Shown: positions 33,990 to 45,438 of the stretch, one piece after another
Layout: every line of letters starts with the position of its first letter
Position numbering within the stretch: position 1 is the stretch's first letter
DNA from: Schistocerca nitens
Lineage: Eukaryota > Arthropoda > Insecta > Orthoptera > Acrididae
Reading direction: 5' to 3'
DNA length: 64,000 nucleotides
Assembly: GCF_023898315.1 (NCBI RefSeq)
Contig: NC_064622.1
Coordinates: 358,093,234 to 358,157,233 of the forward strand
The notes under the pieces: generated by a model
What the model saw: the letters and a program-made list of their open reading frames with translations, nothing else
What the model was told of the DNA's origin: nothing
Databases searched by the model: none
Translations under genes and position numbers: made by a program

Positions 33990-34597
33990 GACGGGATGTT
34001 AAGCTGTTAAGCTCTAGCGTTATTCCCTAAAATGAATCTCGTTGTGAATCACCATTTTCAACTCGTGGCTAAGCCACCTGAAAAGCTCAGAATGTCAGTG
34101 CGTGATCTGAAAGTAATCATTTCGTTTCCTGGTATGGAATAAGTTTCATCCTCGGGTTCATTAAGAAGAAGAGAGGTGATTGTGTACAATTCCTGGTCAC
34201 AACACTGTGCTTCATTTCCTGAGTTAAATCCCAAAATTCTTTGCTGTATCTCACTGAATGTGGACATGTAAACGTGTTTATGATAATCAATCTGTCGAAG
34301 AGGAAGTTTAAGCTCTTAGTCGCTGACTGGTATTCAAGATGAGTTATCTATATAGGACTGGTTACATGATGGTTACTTGCTACAGTAACATGAGTCCACT
34401 CGTATAGACCCAAGTCACAAACATCTCAGGACAATTCAGAGAATTCCAGTTTTCGGAAATAATATTCACTTTTGTCTCAAAATGATAAGTATTAACTTTC
34501 ACAATTACGATAAATCCCTTTGTCAGACATGATAGCACTGGGTGAATTTTGTACAAGCAATTTTTCCCTTCATTAAGAATTTCATGGCACTTACTAG

Positions 34598-34635
<38 letters not shown>

Positions 34636-35270
34636 CGTGTGTGTAGATGTTGGAAGGCAGGCTTGGAAGTCGTAAGTGTGGGAATAGAGGGATAATTCAT
34701 GTAGAGCATAAGAAAGATGCGTGGCTGGAACCACAGTTCATAGGAGTAAGATAGCAGGAAGATAGATTCTGTTTAAGTTGGCTTTGAGTAAAAGGATATG
34801 ATGTATTACAGGCGGAGCACATACTACGACAGGACAAGCGTGGGGGAACAGAATGGGCTGTTTTCTCTACAGATGAACCATTCTGGCATTTCGCAATACT
34901 AATTTCAGTAGGTTGCGGAAACTGTCAATTTATCTGGATTTGAACCTCGCACTTTCCAAATCCAGCCTCATACATTATTGTTCCATCTCGGTAGGTTCGC
35001 CTCTAACAAGGGAACCCCCACTTTCAGGTAAGGGAAAATCGTTAAGACAGTAAAGAAACTCACTTGACTAACAAATCTCACTTGTTCCATGGTAGATGAC
35101 CTTCTTTCGTTTCAAGATATAATATGATGGATCACCGAAGAAGTCTGTCTTACTATCTACATGTTCTGTAAGTAGCTTTAAAAAAATGATATAATTTACG
35201 ATGAGCAACAGGACAACGTTCTTGACAAACTTTGATCCTGCTGACACTCCACGGACGCTTCACTCCTTCT
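33990..35270. other. No recognisable gene; (GT)n microsatellite
   Basis: A GT run lies at about 34601-34646. Elsewhere, short open frames lack motifs. Confidence 0.5.
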
Positions 35271-35279
35271 GTGAAGGCC

Positions 35280-35500
35280 TCGTGGGCTAACAACCCGACT
35301 GAACGTGATCGTGCCCCTTTGGAGTGCACTACAACTTTTGCTCTGTGGAATGCAAAGGGACCGTTCAATGCCATTCGACGAAATACGAACGCGATCCGAA
35401 GCAGAAACAGGGGCGTATGCTTTTCCAGCCCTCCAGTTCTGTGCCCTCTGTGACGTGATCACGGAGGGATGCGACATTGACACATGCATGAATAAAACGG
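35280..35500 (-). repeat. Unclassified dispersed repeat, copy 2
   Basis: Inverted relative to 25620. GTTCAATGCCATTCGACGAA and GGAGGGATGCGACATTGACA are the shared blocks. Confidence 0.72.
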
Positions 35501-35579
35501 CAAAGGGTCCCTCTAAGATCCCAGATCGGCAGTACCGCCAGCGCCCCCACGTTAGCTGAACACTTTAAAAATGTACCTG

Positions 35580-35890
35580 CACAGAGGAAATCCGTGATAG
35601 GCTCCTGGCCGCCTACTAGTAGGCGTGTCAGAACGGACAGCTGTCAAGTGGTTCCCAACCTGGAGGTACCTAGGACAATCGCCGCGGCTTTTCTGGACAG
35701 GTAAATTTTTAAAGTGCTCAACAATCGTGGGCGTGTGCCACTGAGAGTGTTGCCGAATTGGGTTGGGGAGGGGGGGGGCGGGGGAGGGGCGTATAGGGAG
35801 CCTTTATCATTTTACTCACATACGTGTCCATGTCGCACCCCTCCGTGATCACACCATAGCAGGGGGCAAAAGAGGATTACTGGAGATTGA
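35580..35890 (+). repeat. Unclassified dispersed repeat, copy 3 (partial)
   Basis: AAATTTTTAAAGTGCTCAAC and CACATACGTGTCCATGTCGC resemble copy 1 in the same orientation. A G-rich tract (about 35763-35790) interrupts it. Confidence 0.6.
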
Positions 35891-36013
35891 GATACCACCT
35901 GCCTGCTTTGACCAATAATGTCACCATTGTGCCGAAAATTTCGAGCGGACCCAACAAGACAGCCAAAACGTCGATCGTAACATCCACAAAAATACAAATT
36001 CCACGCTAATCAA

Positions 36014-36212
36014 AATATGGTTCAAATGGCTCTAAGCACTATGGGACTTAACATCTGAGGTCATCAGTCCCCTAGACTTAGAACTACTTAAGCCTAACTA
36101 ACCTAAGGACATCACACACATCCATGCCCGAGGCAGGATTCGAACTTGCGACCGTAGCAGCAGCGCGGTACCGGACTGAAGCGCCTAGAACCGCTCGGCC
36201 ACAACGGCCGGC
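36014..36212 (-). mobile_element. SINE-A copy
   Basis: Full length. A 14-bp duplication with one mismatch (TCCACGCKAATCAA) lies at about 36000-36013 and 36213-36226. Confidence 0.92.
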
Positions 36213-36604
36213 TCCACGCGAATCAATACACTGACTAAGCCCAATAAAATTAGTGGGATAACCGCGGGAAAACGAGGATCTGGGGCGGGCACGAACTAAA
36301 TATTTGGTTATTAAAGGCAACAACACCGTTCAAGACACAACACTCTGCAAAAAGCGAAACACTTGAAACTGCCAAAAAGTAAAACCCGAAAAAACCTGCA
36401 AAACACACCATAAGATCACGCTATCCCAATCTTCAGTTCATCTATACAGCTCAGCCCTGCACGAGGACACCAATAAACCCTTACCCCTCCCCGGTATCCC
36501 AATCAGATCAGACCAGACCTAGACCAAGATACCACTAAACGCTACTACAAAAGCCGGTATCCTAATATCCAGTTTATATAGCTTAACCCTAGACCAGCAA
36601 ACAA

Positions 36605-36800
36605 TCCCGGCCGCGTTGGGATTTTATCTGCCTGGAGACTCGGTGTTTGTGTTGTCCTCATCATTTCATCATCATCATCATCATTCATGACAGTGGCTAC
36701 ATTGGACTCTGTAATAAATTGGACTGCGAAAAAATTGGGATTTTTTACAGGCGCTCATGATAACCAGTTGAGCGCCCCACAAATCAAACATCATCATCAT
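36605..36800 (+). mobile_element. SINE body fragment (family B/H type)
   Basis: GGATTTTATCTGCCTGGAGA is followed by TTTCATCATCATCATCATCA. The tRNA head is absent or unrecognisable, apart from a GGCCGCGTTGGG stub. Confidence 0.6.
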
Positions 36801-37039
36801 CAGGATACCAACAATCCCTCCCCTCCTCAACTAGAAAAGCCGGTATAGCAATCTCTAATTCATACATAGATCTCGATCCCAGAATAAAAGTGCTCTTACG
36901 GCGTCGGCCGCTGCTCTGTTATGCGTTGTAGGTGGTAACTTTATGTGCAGTGAATGATGAGAACCAAACATGATGCATGATGAGTCGGACAGGACAAAAT
37001 GGCGGAACCCACGAGAAAATAGTTTCCGATAAACATCGT

Positions 37040-37180
37040 TTGCGGATCAAGGTTTATTAAATAATGGGAGAAGTTAGGTGGATCAGTGTTTCTTAATATT
37101 CTGTGGATCAGTGCTTGTTAATATTATTTATAAACATTGATCCACCTAACTCTCCCTTGATTTAATTAAAAACATTGATA
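37040..37180. repeat. Inverted repeat, possible MITE
   Basis: GTTAGGTGGATCAGTGTTT (about 37073) pairs with AAACATTGATCCACCTAAC (about 37132), with further complementarity outward (TCAAGGTTTATTAAAT with ATTTAATTAAA, partial). Confidence 0.8.
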
Positions 37181-37510
37181 CACTTCGTCAGTGGTTACAC
37201 AAGCATGTAAGAATACATTTTCAATTTTACGACATATTCTGTTCTATATGGCAAAATTCTGCACAATATATTCCATTGTGCCACAACGTGATTTCATCAC
37301 TCCACAACACGACGACTGTAGCAATAAAATTTCTCACAAACACACCGCAACCACATAATTAAACCGCTAGCTCACGCCACCTCTTCAGCACCGCGCCCTC
37401 TACAACAACATTTCACTTCCATCATTTTTTAAAGACTCGATGACGTCACACAACATATCGCGACACAGCGCAACTACATCACGGGTGAAACCGGACGGCT
37501 GATATCCTTC

Positions 37511-38940
37511 ACACATCAAAAAAGTTTTGCATCACCTCAGTTCCCAGAACTCCTGAAGATAGACGTTGACTGTGGATACTGTATGACAGATACAGTCCCT
37601 TTGACCGTTCAGAGATGTCACTAAACCCTCCCAAAGATATGAACAACCATGCATGAGCAGTGCCTATCAGACGGAGAGGGTCCGACAGCCGATCAGTTCT
37701 TGTCATTCCACCAGGAAGAAGGTACACAGCTCGTGTTGTCTGTAGTTCTACCATGCCTAGACAGTCAAAACAGCGGTTCGAACGCGTCCGCATTACTACT
37801 TTGTGCCAGGGAGGGCTCTCAACAAGGGAAGTGTCCAGGCGTCTCGGAGTGAACAAAAGCGATGTTGTTCGGACATGGAGGAGATACAGAAAGACAGGAA
37901 GTGTCGCTGACATGTCTCGCTGAGACCGCCCAAGGGCTACTAATGCAGTGGATGACCGCTACCTACGGATTATGCCTCGGAGGAACCCTAACAGCAACGC
38001 CACCATGTGGAATAGTGCTTCTCGTGCAGCCACAGGACGTCGTGTTACGGCTGCATGATGCGCATCTTCATTCACGACGACCATGGCGAGGTCCACCTTT
38101 GCAACCACGACACCATGCAACGCGGTACAGATGGGCCCAACAACATGCCGAATGGACCGCTGAGGATTGGCATCACGTTCTCTTCACCGATGAGTGTCGC
38201 ATGTGCCTTCTACCAGACAATCGCCGGAGACGTGCTTGGAGGCAATCCGGTCAGGCTGAACACCTTAGACACACTATTCAGCGAGTGCAGCAAGGTGGAG
38301 GTTCCCTGCTGTTTTCAGATGGCATTATGTGGGGCCGAAGTACGCCGCTGGTGGTCATGGAAGGCGCCGTAATGGCTGTGCGCCATCCTCCGACCGATAG
38401 TGCAACCATATCGGCAGCATACTGGGCAGGCATTCGTCTTCGTGGACGACAATTCGCGCCCCCATCGTGCACGTCTTGTGAATGACTTCCTTCAGGGTTA
38501 CGACATCGCTCGACTAGAGTGGCCATCATTTCTCCAGACGTGAACCCTATCGAAAATGCCTGGGATTGAAAAGGGCTGTTTATGGACGATGTGAGCCACC
38601 AACCACTCTGAGGGATCTACGCCGAATCGCCGTTGTGGGGCAGGACAATCAGGACTAACAGTGCCTTGATGAACTTCTGGTTAGTCTGCCAACACGAATA
38701 CATGCATGCTTCAATTCAGGAGGACGTGCTACTGTGTATCAGAGGTACCGATGTGTACAGCAATCTGGACCACCACCTCTGAAGGTCTCGCTGTATGGTG
38801 GTACAAGATGCAATATGTGGTTCTCATGAGCAATAAAAAGGGCAGCAATGATGTTTATGTTGATCTCTGTTCCAATTTTCTGTACAGGTTCCGGAACTCT
38901 CGGGACCGAGGTGATGCAAGACTTTTTTTGATCTGTGTAC
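37511..38940 (+). mobile_element. Tc1-like transposon with long TIRs
   Basis: Both ends carry about 45-bp inverted repeats (AAAAGTTTTGCATCACCTCA on the left; AAAAGTCTTGCATCACCTCG read from the right). The total of 1.43 kb is near that of a complete element. The transposase is on the + strand and frameshifted. Confidence 0.9.
37660..38690 (+). pseudogene. Tc1-like transposase, frameshifted
   Basis: The HTH part (RQSKQRFERVRITTLCQGGL, then STREVSRRLGVNKSDVVRTW) is in one frame to 37923. The next frame gives WTAEDWHHVLFTDECRMCLL with the first catalytic Asp and RSTPLVVMEGAVMAVRH. FVDDNSRPHRARLVNDFLQ (second Asp, about 38430) and VNPIENAWD (Glu, about 38544) are in other frames. The enzyme is dead as written. 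Confidence 0.88.
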
Positions 38941-38949
38941 AACCAACTA

Positions 38950-39085
38950 TACCCGAAAAAGCATACGCACTCGTGACCGCTTCGGATCACTTTCCAATTC
39001 CGTCGAATGATTTTGAACGGTCGCTTGTGGTTTCACACTGCCAGAGCAAAAGTTGTGGGTCGCAGTGTAGTACAACGGGACAAAA
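38950..39085 (+). repeat. Unclassified dispersed repeat, copy 4
   Basis: TTCCGTCGAATGATTTTGAA and CCAGAGCAAAAGTTGTGGGT match copies 1 and 2. It directly abuts the right end of the Tc1-like element. Confidence 0.68.
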
Positions 39086-39089
39086 TCGC

Positions 39090-39603
39090 GCCCTTTCAGG
39101 CCACATTGTACGCCTCCAGTCAGCTACTGTACAGGTTTTGTGTTGCTTTGGGCCCGTAGAAGACACGCAACGTTCTCTGTTGCGGTGATCAATGGCCTTC
39201 TGCGAGGTACTCAGTTGTAAAAATCGATTGCAAGCAATTCATTTCACAATATTAGCCCGGAAACCGTTTGAATTAGGTGAGCATTCATTGACAGCAGCAG
39301 TTTCTGTCGAATTTGAAACGGCCTGTCGTTGACAAGGCGTGACTGAATCTGCAGTCATTGTAGGTAAAGACTTTTTAGGAAGACCTATACTGTGCCATGT
39401 TACGTGGCTATAAGTAGTACACCATTTCTTGTATAGACACGTTGGACTGTCTGTATTTGTACACCAACAAATCGTGCAGCTTCAATCGCGATGTGGTCGT
39501 GAGCATGTCCAAACAAGATAACTTCTTTCTGGAATTTTGTCACATGTCGATGCGGTACACATTCTACACGATGTACAACTCTTCAAATCGATCTGTGTGC
39601 TAT
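39090..39603. other. No recognisable gene
   Basis: No conserved frame or repeat motif is recognised in this stretch. Confidence 0.45.
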
Positions 39604-39607
39604 TTAA

Positions 39608-40504
39608 TCCTTTGACTACCAATTTTACTTAAAAAACATTTATGATGGTTATTTCAATTAACGTCTTAGTCAGGAGCAATAATATTAAAAGAACGTTTCC
39701 GGCCATTGACCTTCTTCTTCTGTGCGGATGCACACGCATTGCCCGAACTCTTACGGGACTTGGTAAGATTGTCTGCCGCGAGTGACGAGTGTAATGGGCA
39801 GGGGCACTACGAATGTTGGGAATGTGGGTCTCATGGGGGCGTGCAAGGGATAAATCCCTGCTTTCGCACTATCCTCTGTGCTCTCGGTGGCTCAGATGCA
39901 TAGTGTGTCTGCCATGTAAGCAGGAGATCCCGGGTTCGAGTCCCTGTCGGGGCACACATTTTCAACTGTCCCCGTTGATGTATATCAACGCCTGTCGTTA
40001 GCTTAGGGTCTCGATTAAATTATCGTTCCTGCCATTTTGTTTTCCAAGGAGTTTGGGAAGGGTGGGTGTATCGTTATTCGTAATTACCTCCGGGGTTTGA
40101 AAAGACAACTGCGCACGAACCTTAAGAAAAATCGAAACAGAGACACATCAGTGGACAGACCAACTCTCTAAGCTTGTAACACACTCTACAGGTGCTCAAT
40201 ATGGGCTTCGTTTGTGATATGGCAAGCGTCAATTCGTAGATGCAAGTCGTTGACATGACGTGTGCTGGAAGGCGTAAAGGCAGCTCGCTTTTGGAATCTG
40301 CAAGTGCGAACTAATTACATGTGACAAAACGGAGACGAGAGTTAACAATGAAACTTAACAACAACACAACCTATAGGTGCAATAGGTAATTGTAAGAATT
40401 CTGCGAACCATTAGCAGGTTTTCCTTTACCAGTGGGAGATTGATACAGAGCAATAACACGCAGCAGATCTCTGGTAACCTTACTTCCCGATGGTAGTCAA
40501 AGGG
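39608..40504. mobile_element. piggyBac-like non-autonomous element (TTAA-flanked)
   Basis: Inverted termini TCCTTTGACTACCA (39608-39621) and CCCTTTGACTACCA (read from 40504) differ at one base. Each is flanked by TTAA (39604-39607, 40505-40508), the target duplication of piggyBac-type elements. The interior encodes no transposase and holds a SINE at about 39878-40020. Confidence 0.8.
39878..40020 (+). mobile_element. tRNA-like SINE, family D
   Basis: The head runs from GGTGGCTCAGATGCATAG, with the B box GGGTTCGAGTCCCTGTCGGG. The body has ACATTTTCAACTGTCCCC and TTGATGTATATCAACG, a short hairpin. Same family as 54267-54664. Confidence 0.85.
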
Positions 40505-40658
40505 TTAAGAGGATGATTGTTACTTTGCCCAGTCAGCATATTAACTGAACCTGTTCTGGATACGATAGGCCTATTCAATAACACAGTATGATACGTGCAG
40601 TGTTATAGGTACTTCAAGTGACACCTGAAATATTTGACTTGTCGAGCCCAGTATTGGG

Positions 40659-40716
40659 GATCTTGAAATTTGGGATTCCCCGCGGAAGATTTTGAAGTTT
40701 GGGGTTCCCCTCGACA
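40659..40716 (+). repeat. 29-bp imperfect tandem duplication at a 3' splice site
   Basis: GATCTTGAAATTTGGGATTC and GATTTTGAAGTTTGGGGTTC start 29 bases apart. The second copy contains the pyrimidine-rich stretch just before the Mth-like exon. Confidence 0.85.
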
Positions 40717-40717
40717 G

Positions 40718-40939
40718 GACGGCGACGGCCGGCTGGTGGCGCTGGTGTGCGAGTGCTCGTCGGCGTCGGTGTGGTGCTGGCGCAGCTGCTGCCCCTCGGG
40801 CTACAAGCTGGACGTGGCCGAGCTGGATCGCGTCCACCAGAACGTCGACTGCGTCAGAGACGCCTCGCCAGAGGCACCCAGGCCCTGGCTGCCCAAGCTG
40901 CCCAACATGCGCCGCCGGGAGGTCTACGGATTCCCCAAG
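40718..40939 (+). CDS. Methuselah-like GPCR, ectodomain exon (partial gene)
   Basis: This internal exon has 74 codons and is open in a single frame, phase 0 at both ends. It is preceded by a CAG acceptor (TTCCCCTCGACAG) and followed by a GTACCT donor. The peptide is cysteine-rich, with Cys at residues 11, 13, 20, 24, 25 and 45. It contains CCPSGYKLD, which resembles the CCP-G motif of Methuselah-family ectodomains. These receptors are class B seven-transmembrane GPCRs on the insect cell surface, linked in Drosophila to stress resistance and lifespan; the ligand here is unknown. Base composition is strongly GC-rich against AT-rich surroundings, as expected for an old exon among transposons. 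The next exon lies about 12 kb downstream in matching phase. The 5' boundary is less sure, because the frame stays open upstream to 40670. The 29-bp tandem duplication just before the exon could offer other acceptors. Confidence 0.72.
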
Positions 40940-41540
40940 GTACCTAGTCCAATTTTTTGCATCATTACAATGACTTGTGATGAGTATCCGCCATAGACAG
41001 GGTGGTAATAATTAAAGTTTCAGTTTTAAATTACTCTAAAACATTACTGTAACTTAGGAAGTTGTGACGAGGGTAACACTTAGCATGATAGGTCAAGGCT
41101 CATACAAGGTCACTCCTTAACACAATAACTAGCGCATGAATTAATAACAATTTATTCAAACAAGCTTTTATTAAACGAATTAGAGGTAATCAACACGTGG
41201 CCGTTCTTAAGACAAAATCAAAATGTACAATTACACCAACTTACTGGAGATTTCAGTACTTAAGAAACAAAAATTACAATCTGAAGGTGATTTTACAAGG
41301 TGGCACGTATGTTCCCCCCCCCCCTTTTTTTTTAAGTCAATACTCAACAATATGTAAATGATTTACAAAGCACACCGGTTCGTTACGAACCCAAATATCA
41401 CAAGGAGCACAAGTTAATTAATGCAATTGATTCCCAAGCAATTAAAAATCCCTTTTTTTTACATATATATAAACGACAGTCAGCTTGGTGTCGCACTGCT
41501 GTTCAGGGCGTCTCCCAAACATCTTCTTTGATCGTCAGGG
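40940..41540. other. Intron sequence without recognised element
   Basis: AT-rich, with a C-run and T-run near 41312-41333. No gene is seen. Confidence 0.55.
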
Positions 41541-43557
41541 CTCAATTCGACGTGGGACTCATTCATTCCTGTAGACATTTAGACTCCAATAAATGAGATT
41601 CCGGGCTGAAGACATTGCGGGAGAAGCTCTGGACAGCGGTGAGATAGTAATGTGACTTGCCCGCCATACGGCCCAACACCCAGAAGCCATGAGCTGGGGG
41701 GTGCCATTTCTTTTCATAGCAGAACTCCTTTGGTTGTCATCCGCGGCACCCTTACAGCACAGCAGTACGTCGACCATATTCTGCGCCCCTTTGCTGTCCT
41801 TCATGGCAAGCCAAAAGCATTTTCAAAAATCTTCGAGAAAGCAATGTCCTCGAGAGTGGTCAGCCATCTCAACAGTAATGGGATACTTAGTAAATCACAT
41901 TCCGGATTTAAAAAATGCTGTTCCACTGAGACAGCAATATACAATTTCACTGTCCACATAATAGAGTCTTTAAATAGTAAAATGTCACCAAAAGGAAGTT
42001 TCTGTGACTTGTCCAAAGCATTTGATTGTGTGAACCATGACATTATGTTACAGAAATTACAATTCTATGGTATAAATGGAATAGCATATGAGTGGTTTAA
42101 GTCATACCTACAGAAAAGGAAGCAAAAAGTTTCCTTATATGGGTCAAGTGATTTAAGCAAGTTTGCCACTTTATCTAACTGGGGAGAAATTACGTTAGGT
42201 GTTCCACAGGGTTCAATCATGGGTCCCTTTCTGTTCTTGATATATGTGAACGACCTCCCTTCCTAACTGAAACAGGAAGCTGAACTGACACTGTTTGCTG
42301 ATGAGACAGCCATTATAATTAATCCAGTAAAAGAAACTCCAATTGAAAATGATATAAATAAGGTCTTTGGAAAAGTCATTAATTGGTTTTCCGCAAATGG
42401 GCTTGTTCTGAACTTTGAAAAAACACAGTACATCCAATTTTCTGCTGAAAAAGGTACAGTTCCTTCAATAAATATAACACATCAACAGAAGTCAGTAGAC
42501 AGGGCAGAGCATTCTAAGTTTTTGGGTGTACAATAGATGGGAATCTTAATTGGAAAATTCATATGTTGGATCTTCTAAAGCGACTAGGTTTAGCAACTTT
42601 TGCAATCAGAATAATTGCTAATTTTGAGGATACGGAAATTAGTAAGCTAACATACTTTGCATACTTTCACTCTCTGATGACATACAGAATAATATTTTAG
42701 GGTAACTCAGCATTTAGACAAAAAGTATTCACTGCTCAAAAGAAAGTGTTTAGAATAATGTGTGGGCTTCATAGTTGCACATCTTGTAGGCATATTTTTA
42801 AAATATTTGGAATTCTTACAATAGATTCACAGTAAATTTACTCACTAATGAAATTTGTTCTCAACAACATGGATCAGTTTAAAAACAACAGTGACATTCA
42901 TGATTATAATACCAGAAAAAATACCACAATCATCAGTATCCAGATGAAATAAAATGTCTGACAGGCAGCATATATATACATTGAAAAATCTTGTTTCGTA
43001 TGTGCATTTCTTGTGCACTTGACACGTCCCACATCATAACGGCTACCGTACCGTGCGATTGATCAATGGAACATGCAACCAACTAACTAACTAACTAGCC
43101 ATTGTGGGCTTACATTTCAACAAGATAATGCCCGCTCACACACGGCGAGAGTTCCTACTGCTAATCTTCATGCTTACTACTTCGACCTGCAAGGTCACAG
43201 GATCTCTACCCAATTGAGAACGTTTGGAGCATTCTGGACAGGGACCTCCACAATCACCTCCGGATTTTGACGATCTGACGCACCATTTGGATGTAATTTG
43301 GTACGATGTCCCTCAGGAGGACATCCAACAGCTGTGTCGATCAGTTCCAAGCCGAATAACTGCTTCCATAAGGAACGGAGTTGGACCAACGCATTATAGA
43401 CTTGCTCAATTTGTGAATCACTTTCCCTAAAATAAATGATACAATTTCTTTGAAACTGTTATCATTTATTTGCCGATCCATGTACATCACATCTATCGAT
43501 ATCTGACCCATCGGATAATTTCTTTGTCGTGCGTCGTTTTATTTTGACTTAGAGTGC
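41541..43557 (+). mobile_element. Tc1-like element split by a LINE
   Basis: Left part: WGAISFHSRTPLVVIRGTLT, then AQQYVDHILRP (about 41690-41800, frameshifted). Right part from 43100: LTFQQDNARSHTARVPTANL (second Asp), then IENVWSILDRDL (about 43206-43245) with the catalytic Glu. The right end is near TTTTGACTTAGAGTGC. The LINE at about 41808-43098 interrupts the transposase between these blocks. The left terminus was not found. Confidence 0.8.
41808..43098 (+). mobile_element. CR1/Jockey-like LINE, 5'-truncated, nested
   Basis: The open frame 41652-42266 continues into RT: SSRVVSHLNSNGILSKSHSG, then GSFCDLSKAFDCVNHDIMLQ (catalytic Asp; the usual FLDLSKAFD), then LGVPQGSIMGPFLFLIYVND. LTLFADETAIIINP after a TAA is the FADD box, with the second Asp changed to Glu. 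The 3' end has a CCAACTAACTAACTAACTA tandem tail typical of this LINE class. Confidence 0.85.
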
Positions 43558-43596
43558 ATGTATGGGAATCGGATATACGTTCTAATATGTTTCTCC

Positions 43597-43735
43597 GTTC
43601 TCTCACTGTGCGCCTCCTCATTTCTCCTCTCTTTGTCCTTCTTCTCCTTCTCCTCCACCTCTCTCTGTCCATCTTCTCCTCCTTCTCCTATCTCTCTCCT
43701 TCCTCCTCCCCTCTCTCTGTCCTCCTCTCGTTTAA
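43597..43735. repeat. CT-rich low-complexity tract
   Basis: Pyrimidine-rich repeats of CTCCTT/TCTCC type. The 71- and 81-codon open frames here are artefacts of it. Confidence 0.85.
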
Positions 43736-43810
43736 GACTTGTTTCTTGTTATACCCATCAGTATCCTGATTGGGAACTGAAATCGCTTAAAATGAATGGG
43801 TAATCGGTGC

Positions 43811-44008
43811 CGGCCGCTGTGGCCGACCGGTTCTAGGCGCTTCAGTCTGGAACCGCGCGACTGCTACGGTCGCAGGTTCGAATCCTGCCTCGGGCATGGA
43901 TGTGTGTGATGTCCTTACGTTAGTTAGGTTTAAGTAGTTCTAAGTTCTATGGGACTGATGACCTCAGATATTAAATCCCATAGTGCTCAGAGCCGTTTGA
44001 ACCACTTG
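43811..44008 (+). mobile_element. SINE-A copy
   Basis: Complete head GGCCGCTGTGGCCGACCGG, B box GGTTCGAATCC and the tail. The flanks show an imperfect GGTAATCGG / GGTAAATCGG repeat. Confidence 0.9.
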
Positions 44009-44009
44009 G

Positions 44010-45217
44010 TAAATCGGTTGGAATCATTCCTATACAGAGTATGACAGACATCTTGCTGCTGGACCTGTGAGAATAATATTCAATGCCAGCTATTTCGCAT
44101 AGTTTTAATCTGTAAATGCTTAGGATTACGAAGTTTCAGATGATTTCGACTGCGTAGTACTACTCTGATCATAAGTCCCTGAGCTATAAGTACAACTCTT
44201 CAGTTTTCTGTTAGAACAGGCTGCGAGAAAGAAAACAAAACAACACATACTTGTGTATACAATTTTCGTTAAAAATTATATATGAGAAGACGGAATGTAA
44301 ATGCGAGAAACAATTTGTCTAATGGTTTAAGTAACCTGGTATTGTAGTGTTTTCTTTCTCGCAGTCGGTTTTTACCCGAAAACCAGTACAGCATTGTTAA
44401 AAAAACGTATAGCCAGTTTCTGTCTGAATTTTTATTGGAGTATCTTGTAAAAATTTCAACTAAAGAAGAATCTTGCGAGATGTCATCGTCGAACAATGAC
44501 TTGTATTTATGCAGTGTGACTGAGCTGCACCTACCGTTGTCGTTTTATGCAACCTGCGCTATATATAGATCAGGAACGGCATCCAGAAAGGCGACAACTA
44601 CATAATCTAAATAAGTTCCATCTTAGAGCTTTGGGTGACTGCTAGCAAACGGAATCACACTGAAAATAGTGCAAGTGATGATTGGCCATGACTTACACAG
44701 CATTTCTGTCCGAAGATATACCTCACTTTTGCCGTAGTTATCCACCTGTCTCCAATCTTTCTTTGTGTGACTAGCGATGTAATCATACAAGTTTTGGATG
44801 TCTCTGCGAGTTTATTTCGTTTATAGTACTTAATCTATCCTAAATGATTCAAATCGTTACCTTATATAATGTGTCTCATCATCAGGAATAATGAAATTAA
44901 CAGGAAATATCAAAATGGGAAGCATGAAAGTAACAGCCTTCCGGTATATAACCTAATGAAAAGATTACTGTATGACTCGCCGCGTTAATGTGCTAAAATA
45001 GTTTCACAAACAAAATTTATATAGTAAGTCTAAGATGTCTTCATATACTACACCGTTATTCTCTAATATTCTGAAAATGTTCTTCGCATCTCAAAAGTGA
45101 ACTGGTCAACAATATTGTTCTGTCATGTGAGGTTGCGTAAAATGGCATCGGTAGGGCAGCTGAATCATTTTCATTGGGTTATATACCGTAAAGTTGTTAG
45201 TTGCACACTTCCCATTA
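44010..45217. other. Intron sequence without recognised element
   Basis: A perfect 16-bp inverted repeat (CTGCGAGAAAGAAAAC at 44221-44236; complement at 44349-44364) may mark a small MITE. Otherwise nothing recognised. Confidence 0.5.
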
Positions 45218-45227
45218 TGATATCTCC

Positions 45228-45438
45228 AAAAAAATGGCTCTGAGCACTATGGGACTCAACTGCTGTGGTCATAAGTCCCCTAGAACTTAGAACTACTTAA
45301 ACCTAACTAACCTAAGGACAGCACACAACACCCAGCCATCACGAGGCAGAGAAAATCCCTGACCCCGCCGGGAATCGAACCCGGGAACCCGGGCGTGGGA
45401 AGCGAGAACGCTACCGCACGACCACGAGATGCGGGCTG
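45228..45438 (-). mobile_element. Composite SINE: family B head on SINE-A tail
   Basis: The minus-strand head is TCGTGGTCGTGCGGTAGCG and GGGTTCGATTCCCGGCG (tRNA-Gly-like). It runs into the SINE-A tail (CCTTAGGTTAGTTAGG to GAGCCATTT). Flanked by TGATATCTCC at 45218-45227 and 45439-45448. Confidence 0.93.

Noticed and set aside
38706..39188. 160-codon open frame
   Set aside because: It crosses the right end of the Tc1-like element and the unclassified repeat, so it cannot be one gene.
43554..43803. Ser/Leu-rich frames
   Set aside because: They arise from the CT-rich tract.
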